Positions 17,828 through 28,700 of a stretch of DNA of 64,000 nucleotides are shown piece after piece. The translations under genes and the position numbers were made by a program. Within the stretch, counting starts at the first letter, position 1; each line of letters starts with the position of its first letter. The notes beneath the pieces were generated by a model. It was not told the DNA's origin. It saw only the letters and a list, made by a program, of their open reading frames with translations, and ran no database searches. The stretch covers positions 744,001 to 808,000 of the forward strand of contig NZ_OZ239981.1 of assembly GCF_965196975.1 (NCBI RefSeq), read 5' to 3'. The stretch comes from Endozoicomonas sp965196975. GTDB taxonomy: Bacteria > Pseudomonadota > Gammaproteobacteria > Pseudomonadales > Endozoicomonadaceae.

Positions 17828-17843
17828 GTGTATGTATATACAG
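17828..17843. promoter_or_regulatory. LexA-box-like palindrome upstream of ruvC
   Basis: GTGTATGTATATACAG lies 36 nt before the ruvC ATG. The gammaproteobacterial SOS box is CTG, ten AT-rich bases, CAG. This site has the right half intact and GTG in place of CTG, with two mismatches to the consensus 16-mer. It overlaps a plausible -10 region. SOS control of ruv genes is known in E. coli. Here it would act on ruvC-ruvA. Confidence 0.45.
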
Positions 17844-17879
17844 TATTCTTTTTAACGATACGTTTGGAACAGAAATGGA

Positions 17880-18404
17880 ATGGCCATATTGTTGGGGATT
17901 GACCCCGGGTCCAGGATTACCGGGTATGGAATCATTGAGGAAATTGGCTCCCAATGTAAATACGTGGCGTCTGGCTGTATCCGAATTCAGGATGGGCCGC
18001 TGCCAGAACGACTTGCCCAGATTTTCCAGGGAATCAATACCGTTATTGAAATGTACAGTCCACAATCTGTCGGTATTGAGCAGGTGTTTATGGCGCGTAA
18101 TGCTGACTCTGCCCTGAAGCTTGGGCAGGCTCGTGGAGCTGCGATTGTTGCTGCTGTCAATCATGGCCTTGAAGTTTCAGAATATTCGGCACGACAGGTG
18201 AAGCAGGCTGTGGTGGGCAAAGGGTCTGCAGAAAAGTCCCAGGTGCAGCACATGATTACGTCAATCCTGAAACTGGATAAAACACCTCAGGCAGACGCTG
18301 CAGATGCTTTGGCGGTGGCATTGTGCCACTCTCACACGCGTGCAAGCCTGGTTCGTATGGCGGGTGCGACGGGTAGAAGAAATCGTCGGTTATTAAGTCG
18401 TTAG
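17880..18404 (+). CDS. ruvC: Holliday junction resolvase RuvC
   Basis: A 174-aa endonuclease that cuts Holliday junctions symmetrically. MAILLGIDPGSRITGYGIIE carries the first catalytic Asp, VGIEQVFMARN the catalytic Glu, and KTPQADAADALAVALCH the last acidic pair. Length is normal. The ATG at 17880 gives the exact family N-terminus. ruvA follows after 10 nt, so the two are co-transcribed. The LexA-like site upstream suggests damage control. Confidence 0.96.
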   Translation: MAILLGIDPGSRITGYGIIEEIGSQCKYVASGCIRIQDGPLPERLAQIFQGINTVIEMYSPQSVGIEQVFMARNADSALKLGQARGAAIVAAVNHGLEVSEYSARQVKQAVVGKGSAEKSQVQHMITSILKLDKTPQADAADALAVALCHSHTRASLVRMAGATGRRNRRLLSR

Positions 18405-18414
18405 GATACTGGAT

Positions 18415-19032
18415 ATGATAGGCAGACTTCGCGGTATTTTGCTGGAAAAAAAAGCGCCATATCTTCTCATTGAAGCAGGAGGAGTGGGCTATGAAGTTGA
18501 AGCGCCAATGTCGGTGTTTTACCGCCTGCCAGAGATTGGTGTTGAAGCAACGCTTTATACGCATTTTGTTGTTAGAGAAGATGCCCAGCTACTTTATGGT
18601 TTCAGTGACTCTCGTGAGAGAGAGCTTTTTCGTACCCTGATCAAAGTGAATGGGGTTGGTCCGAAACTGGGCTTAACATTGCTTTCCGGCATAGAAGCGT
18701 CTGACTTTGTTCGATGTGTTCATGACGGTGACAGTTCCACTCTGGTGAAGTTACCCGGGGTTGGAAAGAAAACAGCAGAACGCCTGATCGTGGAGTTAAA
18801 AGATAAGCTGTCAAAATGGGATTGTTCAGGTGCACAACTTGATGGATTAACGGGAACTCCATTGGGCCAAGCTATCGAAAAGCAGGCAGCTGATACTGAG
18901 CAGGAAGCAGTCAGTGCTCTGGTTGCACTGGGCTATAAGCCTCAGGAAGCCAGTAAGGTGATTGGTCGGATTAAAGTCGAAGGCCTGTCCAGTGAAGAAC
19001 TCATCAGACAGGCGTTACGAAGTATGATTTAA
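18415..19032 (+). CDS. ruvA: Holliday junction branch migration protein RuvA
   Basis: A 205-aa junction-binding subunit. MIGRLRGILLEKKAPYLLIE is the N-terminal OB fold. LIKVNGVGPKLGLTLLSG and LVKLPGVGKKTAERLIVELK are the two helix-hairpin-helix motifs that grip the junction. The C-terminal domain (EQEAVSALVALGYKPQEASK) contacts RuvB. It starts 10 nt after ruvC. Its usual partner ruvB does not follow: an inverted rarD gene lies between. Confidence 0.96.
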   Translation: MIGRLRGILLEKKAPYLLIEAGGVGYEVEAPMSVFYRLPEIGVEATLYTHFVVREDAQLLYGFSDSRERELFRTLIKVNGVGPKLGLTLLSGIEASDFVRCVHDGDSSTLVKLPGVGKKTAERLIVELKDKLSKWDCSGAQLDGLTGTPLGQAIEKQAADTEQEAVSALVALGYKPQEASKVIGRIKVEGLSSEELIRQALRSMI

Positions 19033-19039
19033 GGGCTTC

Positions 19040-19927
19040 TCAGGCAACAGCTGGTTTGCGGACGATTCTAATGGAATCAATGCAGATAATGGCTGTTGCC
19101 AGCCAAATGAAGCCGTAGGTGACCCACTGTGATGATGGTAACGGTTCCTTCAGAATGAAGATGGCTACCATAAAGATAATGGCAGGTTCCAGGTAGCTCA
19201 GCAAACCAAATAGACTGACAGGCAATGCTTTGGACGCAGCGACATAGATCAGCATAGCCAGTGTGCAGAGAACACCCAGCCCCGGTAATAGATAGTAGAG
19301 ATCACTGTTGGCAGAAAGTGCCTGGAAGAAACTTTCATCGGTTGCGATTGCAAAGATGGCAAATGGCAGCAGTAAAAGGTTCTCAAACATAAAGCAGGCC
19401 AGAGAGTTTACTTTCACTTTTCTTCGTATGAGAAAGTAGAGAGGATAACCTGCAGCAATAGCAACAGGAACCCATGAAAGACTCCCAAACTGATAGATCT
19501 CATGAGCGACGCCTGTGGCAGCCAGGGCAGTTCCTGCCAGCTGTAAAGGTCTTAATTTCTCACCATAAGCAATACGGCCGGTTAGAACCAGGGTGAGTGG
19601 CAGTAGAAAATAACCCAGGGAAAGCTCTGTGGTCAGGTCATTGATTGGAGCCCAGACAAACAGCCACCATTGAAAACCGACCAGTATTGTACCAGCGGCA
19701 AGCCAAAGCATGTTTTCTGGTTGTTTCAGTAGCTGTTGGAACAGTTGAAACTTTCTAAGCAGTAGCAGTGACACTAGAGCAGTGACCGATGAAAAGAGGA
19801 TACGGTTCCAGAACAGAAGGGAGCCGTCTAATGGGTTAAGCCACTGGACATACCAGGGTATAAGACCAAACATCAGTGATGCAAGGATCGAATAACCCAA
19901 TCCGGTGGAAGATACGGACGATGACAT
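19040..19927 (-). CDS. rarD: RarD-type EamA-family transporter
   Basis: A 295-aa inner-membrane protein with about ten hydrophobic segments. GLGYSILASLMFGLIPWYVQ at the start and WNRILFSSVTALV, WAPINDLTTELSLGYFLLPL, and LFGLLSYLEPAIIFMVAIFI are characteristic of RarD (chloramphenicol-sensitive) proteins of the drug/metabolite transporter superfamily. The substrate is unknown. It ends 8 nt from the ruvA stop on the opposite strand and lies between ruvA and ruvB, an unusual site that looks like an insertion into the ruv cluster. Confidence 0.88.
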   Translation of the reverse strand: MSSSVSSTGLGYSILASLMFGLIPWYVQWLNPLDGSLLFWNRILFSSVTALVSLLLLRKFQLFQQLLKQPENMLWLAAGTILVGFQWWLFVWAPINDLTTELSLGYFLLPLTLVLTGRIAYGEKLRPLQLAGTALAATGVAHEIYQFGSLSWVPVAIAAGYPLYFLIRRKVKVNSLACFMFENLLLLPFAIFAIATDESFFQALSANSDLYYLLPGLGVLCTLAMLIYVAASKALPVSLFGLLSYLEPAIIFMVAIFILKEPLPSSQWVTYGFIWLATAIICIDSIRIVRKPAVA

Positions 19928-20156
19928 TACTACTCTGCCAGGTTGAAGGTTTACCGCATACTGCGGACAGCTTTTGGATTCTAGTCTTAGACAAAATAAC
20001 CGGCAAGCTCGGTAAACCGTGGATTTCCATTTGCACTAAGTATTAGGTTCTGTTGACATCATGTTCCAAACCCAGTGGCTTGAGTTGAGAAAGGAACCTT
20101 ATGTCAATGGAGTCTGGAAGTGTTAGTCTGGATTAAAGTGATTTTTGGGAAACATT

Positions 20157-21161
20157 ATGATTGAAGCGGATCGCTTGATTTCGGCCAATGAGCGCCCGAA
20201 TGAAGAGGCTCAGGATCGGGCTATTCGACCCGTGAGGTTGAGTGAGTATGCAGGGCAGCCAAAAGTCAGGGAGCAGATGGAGATATTTATCCAAGCGGCC
20301 CGAAAGCGTGGTGATGCTTTGGATCATACGTTGATATTTGGCCCGCCGGGGTTGGGAAAGACAACGCTGTCCCATATTCTTGCCAATGAAATGGGCAGCA
20401 ATATCCGTTCGACTTCCGGGCCAGTTATTGAGAAGGCCGGAGACCTTGCTGCCCTCCTTACAAACCTTGAGCCCAACGACATTCTGTTTATTGATGAAAT
20501 CCACCGCCTAAGCCCGGCTGTTGAAGAAGTGCTCTATCCTGCGATGGAAGATTACCAGCTGGACATCATGATTGGAGAAGGGCCTGCTGCACGATCGATC
20601 AAACTCGATCTTCCACCCTTTACCCTGGTAGGGGCGACTACGCGCGCCGGTCTGTTGACATCACCTTTAAGGGATCGCTTCGGTATTGTGCAGCGTCTGG
20701 AGTTCTACAGTGTCGCCGACCTGAGTTCAATCGTTCTCCGTTCGGCAGGCATTCTTGGTGTTCAGATGGATATGGAGGCGGCCAATGAAGTTGCGCGCCG
20801 TTCAAGAGGTACTCCCCGTATAGCGAACCGACTTCTGAGGCGAGTCAGAGATTATGCGGAAGTAAAAGGCGATGGTACCGTAACCCGTACGCTTGCTGAT
20901 GCAGCCTTGAATATGCTGGATGTTGATGCCAGTGGCTTTGATCATATGGATCGTCGCCTGTTGCTGGCTATGATTGAAAAGTTTGATGGAGGCCCGGTTG
21001 GTGTAGATAGTCTGGCAGCTGCTATCAGTGAAGAGAGGGATACGATAGAAGATGTTTTAGAGCCTTATTTGATTCAACAGGGTTATATTATGAGGACACC
21101 AAGAGGGCGGGTGTTGACTAAAAATGCCTATCTGCACTTTGGTTTTGACTACTCTGAATAA
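20157..21161 (+). CDS. ruvB: Holliday junction helicase RuvB
   Basis: A 334-aa AAA+ motor that drives branch migration with RuvA. It begins MIEADRLISANERPNEEAQD. Walker A is GPPGLGKTT, Walker B is FIDEIHRL, sensor 1 is GATTRAGLLTSPLRDRFG, and the arginine finger and sensor 2 (RGTPRIANRLLRR) follow. The C-terminal winged helix (EPYLIQQGYIMRTPRGR) is complete. ATG 20157 is preferred, with GGGA upstream. It is cut off from ruvCA by rarD, so it needs its own promoter in the 229 bp upstream. I see no LexA-like site there. Confidence 0.96.
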   Translation: MIEADRLISANERPNEEAQDRAIRPVRLSEYAGQPKVREQMEIFIQAARKRGDALDHTLIFGPPGLGKTTLSHILANEMGSNIRSTSGPVIEKAGDLAALLTNLEPNDILFIDEIHRLSPAVEEVLYPAMEDYQLDIMIGEGPAARSIKLDLPPFTLVGATTRAGLLTSPLRDRFGIVQRLEFYSVADLSSIVLRSAGILGVQMDMEAANEVARRSRGTPRIANRLLRRVRDYAEVKGDGTVTRTLADAALNMLDVDASGFDHMDRRLLLAMIEKFDGGPVGVDSLAAAISEERDTIEDVLEPYLIQQGYIMRTPRGRVLTKNAYLHFGFDYSE

Positions 21162-21552
21162 AAATTATTATTAGTAATTACACTACTTCATATCTCCTGA
21201 ACACTCGAACGAATTTGTTGTGTTCAGGACATTTCTACTCCATATAAAATAGTATGCATCCAATGTGACTATTACCTTGCTTGGGCGTAAATACAGTCAC
21301 TCTGAGTTAAGCAATATATTTATGGAATTAAAATGGCCTTCGATGTTCAGGGAGTATAAATTTGTTGTGGTTAACTGATCGCATGACAAATTTAGAATAG
21401 CCCTAATTCTACATATTCTACAAATCAATGAATCGTAATGAGCTAATAGTAAATTGTTAAAGTATTTTTAAATAGATTGATGGCTAGAAATAGAGTTTAT
21501 AATGATAGGCGGTTTATTACCTGAATAAAATCGAAACTACAGGGTATTAAGG
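21162..21552. other. AT-rich intergenic region, 391 bp
   Basis: The stretch between ruvB and the 1356-aa gene is rich in A/T runs. It contains no recognisable gene, RNA or strong terminator. It marks the left edge of a low-GC segment that continues to about 29.2 kb. The promoter of the large gene is presumably here. Confidence 0.5.
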
Positions 21553-24500
21553 GTGGAAGGAGCAGGCCATAAGTCATTTATAAACACGAGCCAAGGAACT
21601 TCTCAAGCTCAAGGGGGGAAGGCTGTAGAGGCTGGTAGCCAGTACTCTGACGAGGGAAATTTCTCTTCTGAAAGTGGCGTGCATAAGGTTAAGCCGTGTG
21701 TTAAACCAACATTCCTACCCAGCTCTGACTGGAGACAGGAAACAGGACTGAGATCTTCGTTCGTTTCATTGAGGGGAGAGCATAGTGTCCGACCCTACGA
21801 GAAAGAGCGAACTCATTTTTTAGGAGGGGGGCGGCCAGAAACCGCTGGCTCTGTTGCGGATGAATTTCAGGATATCCGTCAAGCTCGTAGTATGAGGTCT
21901 CCAAGATACTCTAAGTTATCAGGAGCGGGAGTACCTGCGTTATTGCCATTTGGTAATGGAACAAATACTGCCAGCTTGAGAGAGCAGGGACGAGGGCTCG
22001 CTAAAGCTGAATCGCTTGTGGAATCAATAAAAGTATTACCCACAGCAGCACTTCTGAAGAGAGAGTTTGAGTTACAAAGTGAATGCTATGTGGCTGATCG
22101 GGAATCATTCCTTGTTGATGAAGTACCATCTGATTCAGTGGGGCTTTTATCACTTGATGATTTAAAGGTTCGGCTAGAAGAGGCAAGATCAAATTCAACA
22201 TTTGAAAAACTATCAAGAATACTTTCTGCACCAAAAGAAACTATGGAAGAGGGTAGTCTAGTTTTGGAGTGCCGTAAAACGACCGACTACTTAAGAAATC
22301 ATGCCTGTTTATTAAAATTACTAGAAGAATTCAACACATATGCTGATCCTTCTAGTGGATATTACTTTGCAGATAGACGTCACCCTATACTGAAAACACT
22401 GAAAGAAGTGGTTGTTAAAGAAGGGGGGGAGGAAGACACTGTTTTTGAGATGAAGTTTAATATAGATGGTGGTGATGGGCTCATCCTATCAATAAAACGG
22501 TGCGTTCCAGTAATAATGAAGACTCCTCAACCTCAGTTAGTACCAGAGAACCCACTTGATGCCCAAATACTTAAGGAGTGGGAATTAGGGGGAACATTAA
22601 TATCTGGGGAGGCTAAAAAAGAGATTGAGCCTAAAGCCATTATGCCTTCAACTTACCAATTGGAACATGAAACCTTCAATAATCCGGATTTATTTTCTGC
22701 CTTGAAAGAGCGGGTAGCCAATTCAAGCTGTGACGTCACTATACTGGTTAAATTTCGTGATCATCCGCCAGTGGATCAGGAAAAAACGGGTAGAGGCGAT
22801 CGATTGGCAACGAGTCGTAAAAATCCAAAAGATTTCTATCGATCAGAAATAATGAAGCTCAATTGGGGGGAGGAATATCCGAAATTTATTGAAATTCAAA
22901 TCCCTTTAATGAGTGATATACCCGTTAAAGATTCTGACTTAATAGACTTAAGTAGAGAACCTCTTCGGAATAAAAGCTCCATAGGTTCATATCCTGATTT
23001 ACAATATGTCTGCGATCAGGCTAAAGCTATAGCTATGAATATGAATCCAGAGAATCCCGAAAATAATGCAATGGGTGGAGATCATCGAGGTGCTGGGATA
23101 GGAGTGAATACCTGTGACTTCATGGAGTTTCCGAGCCTGGTTGTTAAGATTGGAATGGCCTCTCTGGATCTGTTAGAAGCTAACATAGCAGATGTCACAA
23201 CGGCTGCAACCGGTACGCTAAATAAATACATTGAGAATATAGCTGGTCTATTGAACCAAAACTTCAAGTGCTGCCGAAGCTTGGGATTCGTTGTTGGAAT
23301 GAATAGTACTCAACGCAGTGGAAGAGTACATGCTAACTCAGAAAGTGATAATGGAGGTGGGAATCATAAAGCTGAAGCACTAGCAGAAGAGATTCAGGAT
23401 AAAATGAATAAATATCGCTATGCATTGATTCAGACTCGATTCTCAGAGCAGGAAAAGTTTGGGACTATGATTACAAACCCTATGGTTTCAGCTATGACTG
23501 TTTTAAATATCTTGAGTCTTGAGTTATTGGTTATGTATCTAGTAAGAGATATCAATAGGCTGCTGGAAGTGCCAGGATTTAAAAGGGTTATTAAGCTAAA
23601 TATTGATGGAAATCCTGAAAATTTTGTTGTCAGGGATGGGTGGTTTACTCTTATCGATCAAACACCTGCCAATAGTAGTGTTAATGACTGCGTTTTTCCA
23701 GGAAATAAGTTTTTAACCAAAGCTTGGTTTAAGCGTAGAGAAGACTTTAATCATAAATTATCCACTGTGTTTGAGTTTGGTCTTTTTTTTATACCCGTTA
23801 TGATTTTCAGACTATTCCATCCAAAGGAGGCAGACTACTCTGTATTCGAAGAGGAGGGAGTATTTGACACAAAAATGAAGGATCAGGTAGAGCGGCAAAA
23901 AGTAATTTTGGATACGCTTCTGGGTTGGCTGGCTTCAGATAATGAGCTTGTGAAATGGGTTGAGTCGTGTTTCTTTTCTTTTATGGAAAAAGATTTATCC
24001 ATAGACCTTATTGAAGGTCGAAATTGTGACTCATTCATAGAAAAGTTGTCCGATGGTTTTAATAATTTTATATGCGGGGGTAAACTTACAGAAAATCATT
24101 CAGTGGGTTTTGCTTCTTTGGATCAAACATCAAAAGTCAGATTTCTACATGTTTGTCTACGAGTCGTCTATAAGCATTTAGGGAAAATAAAATCGGACGA
24201 GAAAGATAATCTTCAGGAGAAAAGGTTGGTAGAGGGAGCCTATAGAGGTGTTACAATAGGATTGAGTAAGAGTGGTTGTTATAGTGAGGCAGAAGTATCA
24301 GCTATCCTAAAAAATATCACCTGTAGAGAAGTTTCTGTTTATTCTCAACGAGGTGTTAAAGATAGCTTTTATCAGGCTTTATTCGAGTCCGGTAAATTGC
24401 CAGAACATGGTTGGGGATTCGGTCAAGATGATATCAAGGTTTTTAAGAAGGAGTTGGTCACTCAGAGTATATATAAGGCTATAAATGGAAAAAATTATAA

Positions 24501-25623
24501 AACTGTTCCTGTGATAATGAAAGCATTGGGTGAAATTGTTGGGCAAAAAATTGACTTTTTATTGGTTAGCCTTGGGTGTGGAAATGATAAGGAGGTCCGA
24601 GCACAAAAATTTTTATGGTTGGATTCCTCTGATAGGCCAGAAAGGATTGTTGTTGAGGAATTTAGAGGAGACGATTCGTATAATAAATGTGTTCTATCTC
24701 TTAAAGATCCAACAGTTATACTTGTTAACCATCAGATGAATCCTCCATATCTTATTCGGGATGTGGAAACGTTTCAGTGGTCTTTAGTTACATTGAATGG
24801 TGAAAGATCATTAAGTGCTCCTCCTTATCATTTTAGTTATAACATTACCTATGCACAAAAAGTATCTGCTTTTGAGCGGAGGTTATTTGATGGGTTTTTA
24901 TCAGAGTTTGAGGGAATATATCAGCAATTAACGGTAGGGAGAATAAAGAGAGTTCCAGATTTTAGGGTATCTTTCCTTGAGAAAATGATGACCCACCTGC
25001 CTGAAGATTGTGGTTCATGGCAAAGCTCTGGAAATCGAGAGGGTGAGGCATATCTGTCGATGAGGCTGTCCCTCAAAAAAACGTCTAGGATAATGCTTCT
25101 ATTTCGTGTTTTTCGTGATGTTCTTCGGGATGCTCAAGCAGTTTTACCAACTCGAATATATGCCCATATTCCACATGCAGATTCTGGATATTATGTTTGT
25201 CTATCATTCAGGAAATTTGGTGGCTATCTGAGTAGAAGCTTTGGGAAGGCTTATCTACCTGAACAGTTAGAGGGGGAGGTTGCTAGAAGTGCAACAGCGA
25301 AAGTTATCAGCTTTATTCTTAGTGGTGTAATGGGCTCTAATACGGGGGATATTGTTGTTGTCAAAGGTGAAAACATTGGCGTGAGAGGCTACGTAGGTTA
25401 TCGGGGAAGGGGGCCTGATAATAGGCTGACATTCTCAGGTTATAGTAAAGGCAGTGAGCCTTTTCGCGTCTTTCCTGAAGTCTTTGTTAAAGACTTGGGT
25501 CTGAGAGACCATAATAGGCAGCTTATGCTTAACATGCGTGACCAAGATTGTGCATATGGAGGAGAGAATCTACCTTCACTCGATGCAGTTAGCCTTTTTC
25601 CCCCAGTTAATACTGATGATTAG
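21553..25623 (+). CDS. Large orphan protein of 1356 aa
   Basis: I do not recognise this protein. It has no signal peptide and no convincing membrane domain. One hydrophobic patch, FEFGLFFIPVMIFRLF, lies near residue 745. The first 130 residues are polar and look disordered (SQAQGGKAVEAGSQYSDEG). The rest is mixed alpha/beta without internal repeats or obvious catalytic motifs. The GTG start at 21553 is the earliest after an in-frame stop. The coding sequence is visibly AT-richer than its neighbours and uses many ATA, AGA and AGG codons, which suggests transfer from another source. It precedes a hybrid kinase by 160 bp. A very large secreted effector is one possibility. Confidence 0.75.
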   Translation: MEGAGHKSFINTSQGTSQAQGGKAVEAGSQYSDEGNFSSESGVHKVKPCVKPTFLPSSDWRQETGLRSSFVSLRGEHSVRPYEKERTHFLGGGRPETAGSVADEFQDIRQARSMRSPRYSKLSGAGVPALLPFGNGTNTASLREQGRGLAKAESLVESIKVLPTAALLKREFELQSECYVADRESFLVDEVPSDSVGLLSLDDLKVRLEEARSNSTFEKLSRILSAPKETMEEGSLVLECRKTTDYLRNHACLLKLLEEFNTYADPSSGYYFADRRHPILKTLKEVVVKEGGEEDTVFEMKFNIDGGDGLILSIKRCVPVIMKTPQPQLVPENPLDAQILKEWELGGTLISGEAKKEIEPKAIMPSTYQLEHETFNNPDLFSALKERVANSSCDVTILVKFRDHPPVDQEKTGRGDRLATSRKNPKDFYRSEIMKLNWGEEYPKFIEIQIPLMSDIPVKDSDLIDLSREPLRNKSSIGSYPDLQYVCDQAKAIAMNMNPENPENNAMGGDHRGAGIGVNTCDFMEFPSLVVKIGMASLDLLEANIADVTTAATGTLNKYIENIAGLLNQNFKCCRSLGFVVGMNSTQRSGRVHANSESDNGGGNHKAEALAEEIQDKMNKYRYALIQTRFSEQEKFGTMITNPMVSAMTVLNILSLELLVMYLVRDINRLLEVPGFKRVIKLNIDGNPENFVVRDGWFTLIDQTPANSSVNDCVFPGNKFLTKAWFKRREDFNHKLSTVFEFGLFFIPVMIFRLFHPKEADYSVFEEEGVFDTKMKDQVERQKVILDTLLGWLASDNELVKWVESCFFSFMEKDLSIDLIEGRNCDSFIEKLSDGFNNFICGGKLTENHSVGFASLDQTSKVRFLHVCLRVVYKHLGKIKSDEKDNLQEKRLVEGAYRGVTIGLSKSGCYSEAEVSAILKNITCREVSVYSQRGVKDSFYQALFESGKLPEHGWGFGQDDIKVFKKELVTQSIYKAINGKNYKTVPVIMKALGEIVGQKIDFLLVSLGCGNDKEVRAQKFLWLDSSDRPERIVVEEFRGDDSYNKCVLSLKDPTVILVNHQMNPPYLIRDVETFQWSLVTLNGERSLSAPPYHFSYNITYAQKVSAFERRLFDGFLSEFEGIYQQLTVGRIKRVPDFRVSFLEKMMTHLPEDCGSWQSSGNREGEAYLSMRLSLKKTSRIMLLFRVFRDVLRDAQAVLPTRIYAHIPHADSGYYVCLSFRKFGGYLSRSFGKAYLPEQLEGEVARSATAKVISFILSGVMGSNTGDIVVVKGENIGVRGYVGYRGRGPDNRLTFSGYSKGSEPFRVFPEVFVKDLGLRDHNRQLMLNMRDQDCAYGGENLPSLDAVSLFPPVNTDD

Positions 25624-25783
25624 GAGATGTATAATAATTAAGAATATAGTTTCCCTACCTTAATTAGTATTACTCTGCTGGGTAACATAAGAGATATAAT
25701 AAGTTGACATGTTTTATTGGCCATGCCCGAGCATGGTGATGTTTCTGGTATCTAGTATGACTATAAAGAGATAAGTAAAACTT

Positions 25784-28700
25784 ATGTCAACCTCTATCAG
25801 GCAGAAAATTACACTGTTTAATTTGTTTCCAGCCTTGGTTTTTTACTGCTTTGTTACATTTGTTTTTTTATATTTTTCTTTTCGCGCTGCTTCAGCAGAA
25901 ATTGGCCTCAGGCATCTTAACCAAACTTTACATTATGCCTCTCTAATCAATGGAAATATTAACAATGTTATTCTTTCGGGGAAGGCTTTTGCCTTATCTT
26001 TTGATAACAATTCGTTGGAAGATTTTTCACCAAAAGTTACATCGTTGTTTGGTGATGTTTTTCTAGTTAAAGCGGTCGCTTTTATTAACTTTAATAATAT
26101 TGAAGAGGGTGGATTAAGTAAGGTCTCTTCAGTTTATTGGCAGAGAAATGGTGATCAGTTTATTGGTAGTGATGAAAATAATCATTACTACATACCCGAG
26201 TCATTTTATTCTTCAGTTATTGAACAGGAAGGTAACAATTTTGGCTGGTACGTGAATACAGAGCAGGTTGATGATTTTGAGTTTGAAACCAGTTTTTTGA
26301 TTAAGTCTTCTACCGATGACGGTTTTATTCACTTTCTCAGAATTGATATAGATGGTTCTAAATTGATTGATCATCCAATAAAATCTGACCCCCGAACAAG
26401 AATAATTATTGCTGACTCAGAAGGGAATATTGTATTTGCCAATGGCATATCATTGCCAAAATATAGGACGGTTGAGCGATTTTCGCGTTTAGGTCCATGC
26501 CAGGGCTATGGAGACATTTTCTTTCCATCAGAGTTCTCAAATCCTATAGCACAGTTTTTTTTTCGACCAGTTAAACCGCCTTCAGACCCAGAAATGCCAT
26601 GTGGATTTCTTAAAGAAGTGCTAGATCATGTTGTTCATAAAAAAGAAGCTACCAGCGTCAGAATATTGACCAGAGATACTTATAAATGGCACACGGCTGT
26701 TCCTGTTCAGTCTGTAGACTGGTTCTTCAGTCATAGCATCCTTGAAAGTGATCTCATGAAGCCTGTTATTAAACAGGCAGTGTTGAGTGCAAGTCTTATA
26801 GGGTTGGCAATGGTTTTGTCCATTATATGCCTCTGGATAGTTTCCGGCCGGATAACAAGACCGTTGAATGAACTGAAAAAACAAATGAATACATTTGGCT
26901 TTTTGCCCGGTGATCAGGGGGATAATTATTCAGACTCCAAGGATGAGGCAGTCAGTCTTGGAAGGAGTTTTACGCGACTGAAAAAACGCCTTTTAAATAG
27001 GGAAGAGGCTTTGCAAAAGGCGAGAGCTAATAATATGGGTAATCTGGTTCAACAGTTACGAGGGAGTTACTTTTATTTTCATATAACCAGTTCGGGCATC
27101 ATTACTTATGTAAGCCCATCTATTCTTGTAGTACTTGGGTATACAGTGAAAGAGTTCTCCGGGAAAATTCAAAATTTTCTGACAGAGTCAGCGTTGAATG
27201 AGCCTTTCAAAAGGGTTCTTACAGAGCAATTAAGTGGTAATTGGCAAGAGACTTTTGAGCTGGAAATGTCCCACAAAGATGGCTCAATACGCTGTATTGA
27301 GGTGAGTTGTGCAGGACACTCAAATAAAGGTGCGTTCACGGAAAAAAGCTCAAAACAGCAGATTCATTGTATAGAGGGGATGGGGAATGATATTACCCAT
27401 CGTGTTCGTGATACCGAAAAATTTAAGTCTCTGATAGCCGGCTCACCAGATGCAATTGTTATAACCGATAGTGCCGGTGTCATCAATCTTGTGAACTCTA
27501 AGGTAGAAGAGCTTTTCTGTTATGATGAGAGAGACTTGCTGGGGTTGCCATTAGCTCTGCTCATTGACCCTGATTACCGTTCAAATCTGGAGCTTTTGAC
27601 TAAACTCGATTCAACAAGGGTTGAAAGTCACTGCCTTGATGCCAAGCTTTCTCGTGGATTTGATAAATACGGTCATGGTTTTCCTGTTGAAATTTCCAGT
27701 AATGTGTTGACTACAACAGATGGCATTCTCATATCTATCGTTTTTCGGGATATCACCCAGAGAAAGCAGATCGAGGGAGAATTGCTAAAAGCTAAAGAAA
27801 CTGCAGAAAAAGCAAGCAAGGCAAAATCGTTATTCCTTTCTCACATTAGTCATGAGCTCAGAACCCCTCTTAATGGTGTTCTGGGTTATGCGCAGTTACT
27901 TCTAACGGATCATGGTATTCCTGAGAAATACCGAGAAAGTCTTTCTTCTCTTGAGGCATGTGGCTTGCATCTTCTTACGATGATCAATGACATTCTTGAT
28001 ATAACCAAAATTGAGAGTGGTATCGTAAGAAGCCGTCTGGCTCCATTTAACCTTCAAGTTACCTTAAGTATGGTATTTGCCAATGTTCACGAAGTAGCAA
28101 AAGCCAAAGGGTTGGATTTGTTATTAAACATTCATCAAGATGTTCAACCTGAACTGGTTGGTGATAATATCAAGCTTCGTCAGGTACTCATTAATTTGAT
28201 CGGTAATGCAGTAAAGTTTACTGATTCTGGCAGCGTATGTGTCAATGTTCTTTTGAAGGATGAAAGGCTTAGGTTTGAAGTTGTTGATAGTGGAGTGGGG
28301 ATTTCTCCCTCTGATATCGCTGAATTGTTTCAACCATTTACTCAGCTTAGGAAAGGGCAGGATTGTGGCGGTGCAGGTCTGGGCTTATCAATCAGCTACA
28401 GGCTTGTAAAAGCTATGGGAGGAGAGCTTCAGGTTGAAAGCGAGGTTGGAAAAGGAAGTAATTTCTACTTTACTATTCCTTACCAGATCTGTCGTGTAGG
28501 TATAGAAGAAAAGGCTGACACATCATTACAACCAGCAGAGCATACCGTTGAATTAGAGGGACGTTTGTTTAGTAAACGCCAGATACTGGTAGTTGATGAT
28601 AGTTTTAATAATAGGGATATGCTGGTCAAGGCACTAAAGTCCAAATCTTTTCATGTTGATGCCGCTGGAGATGGTCTTGAGGCCGTTGAAAAATGTAGAA

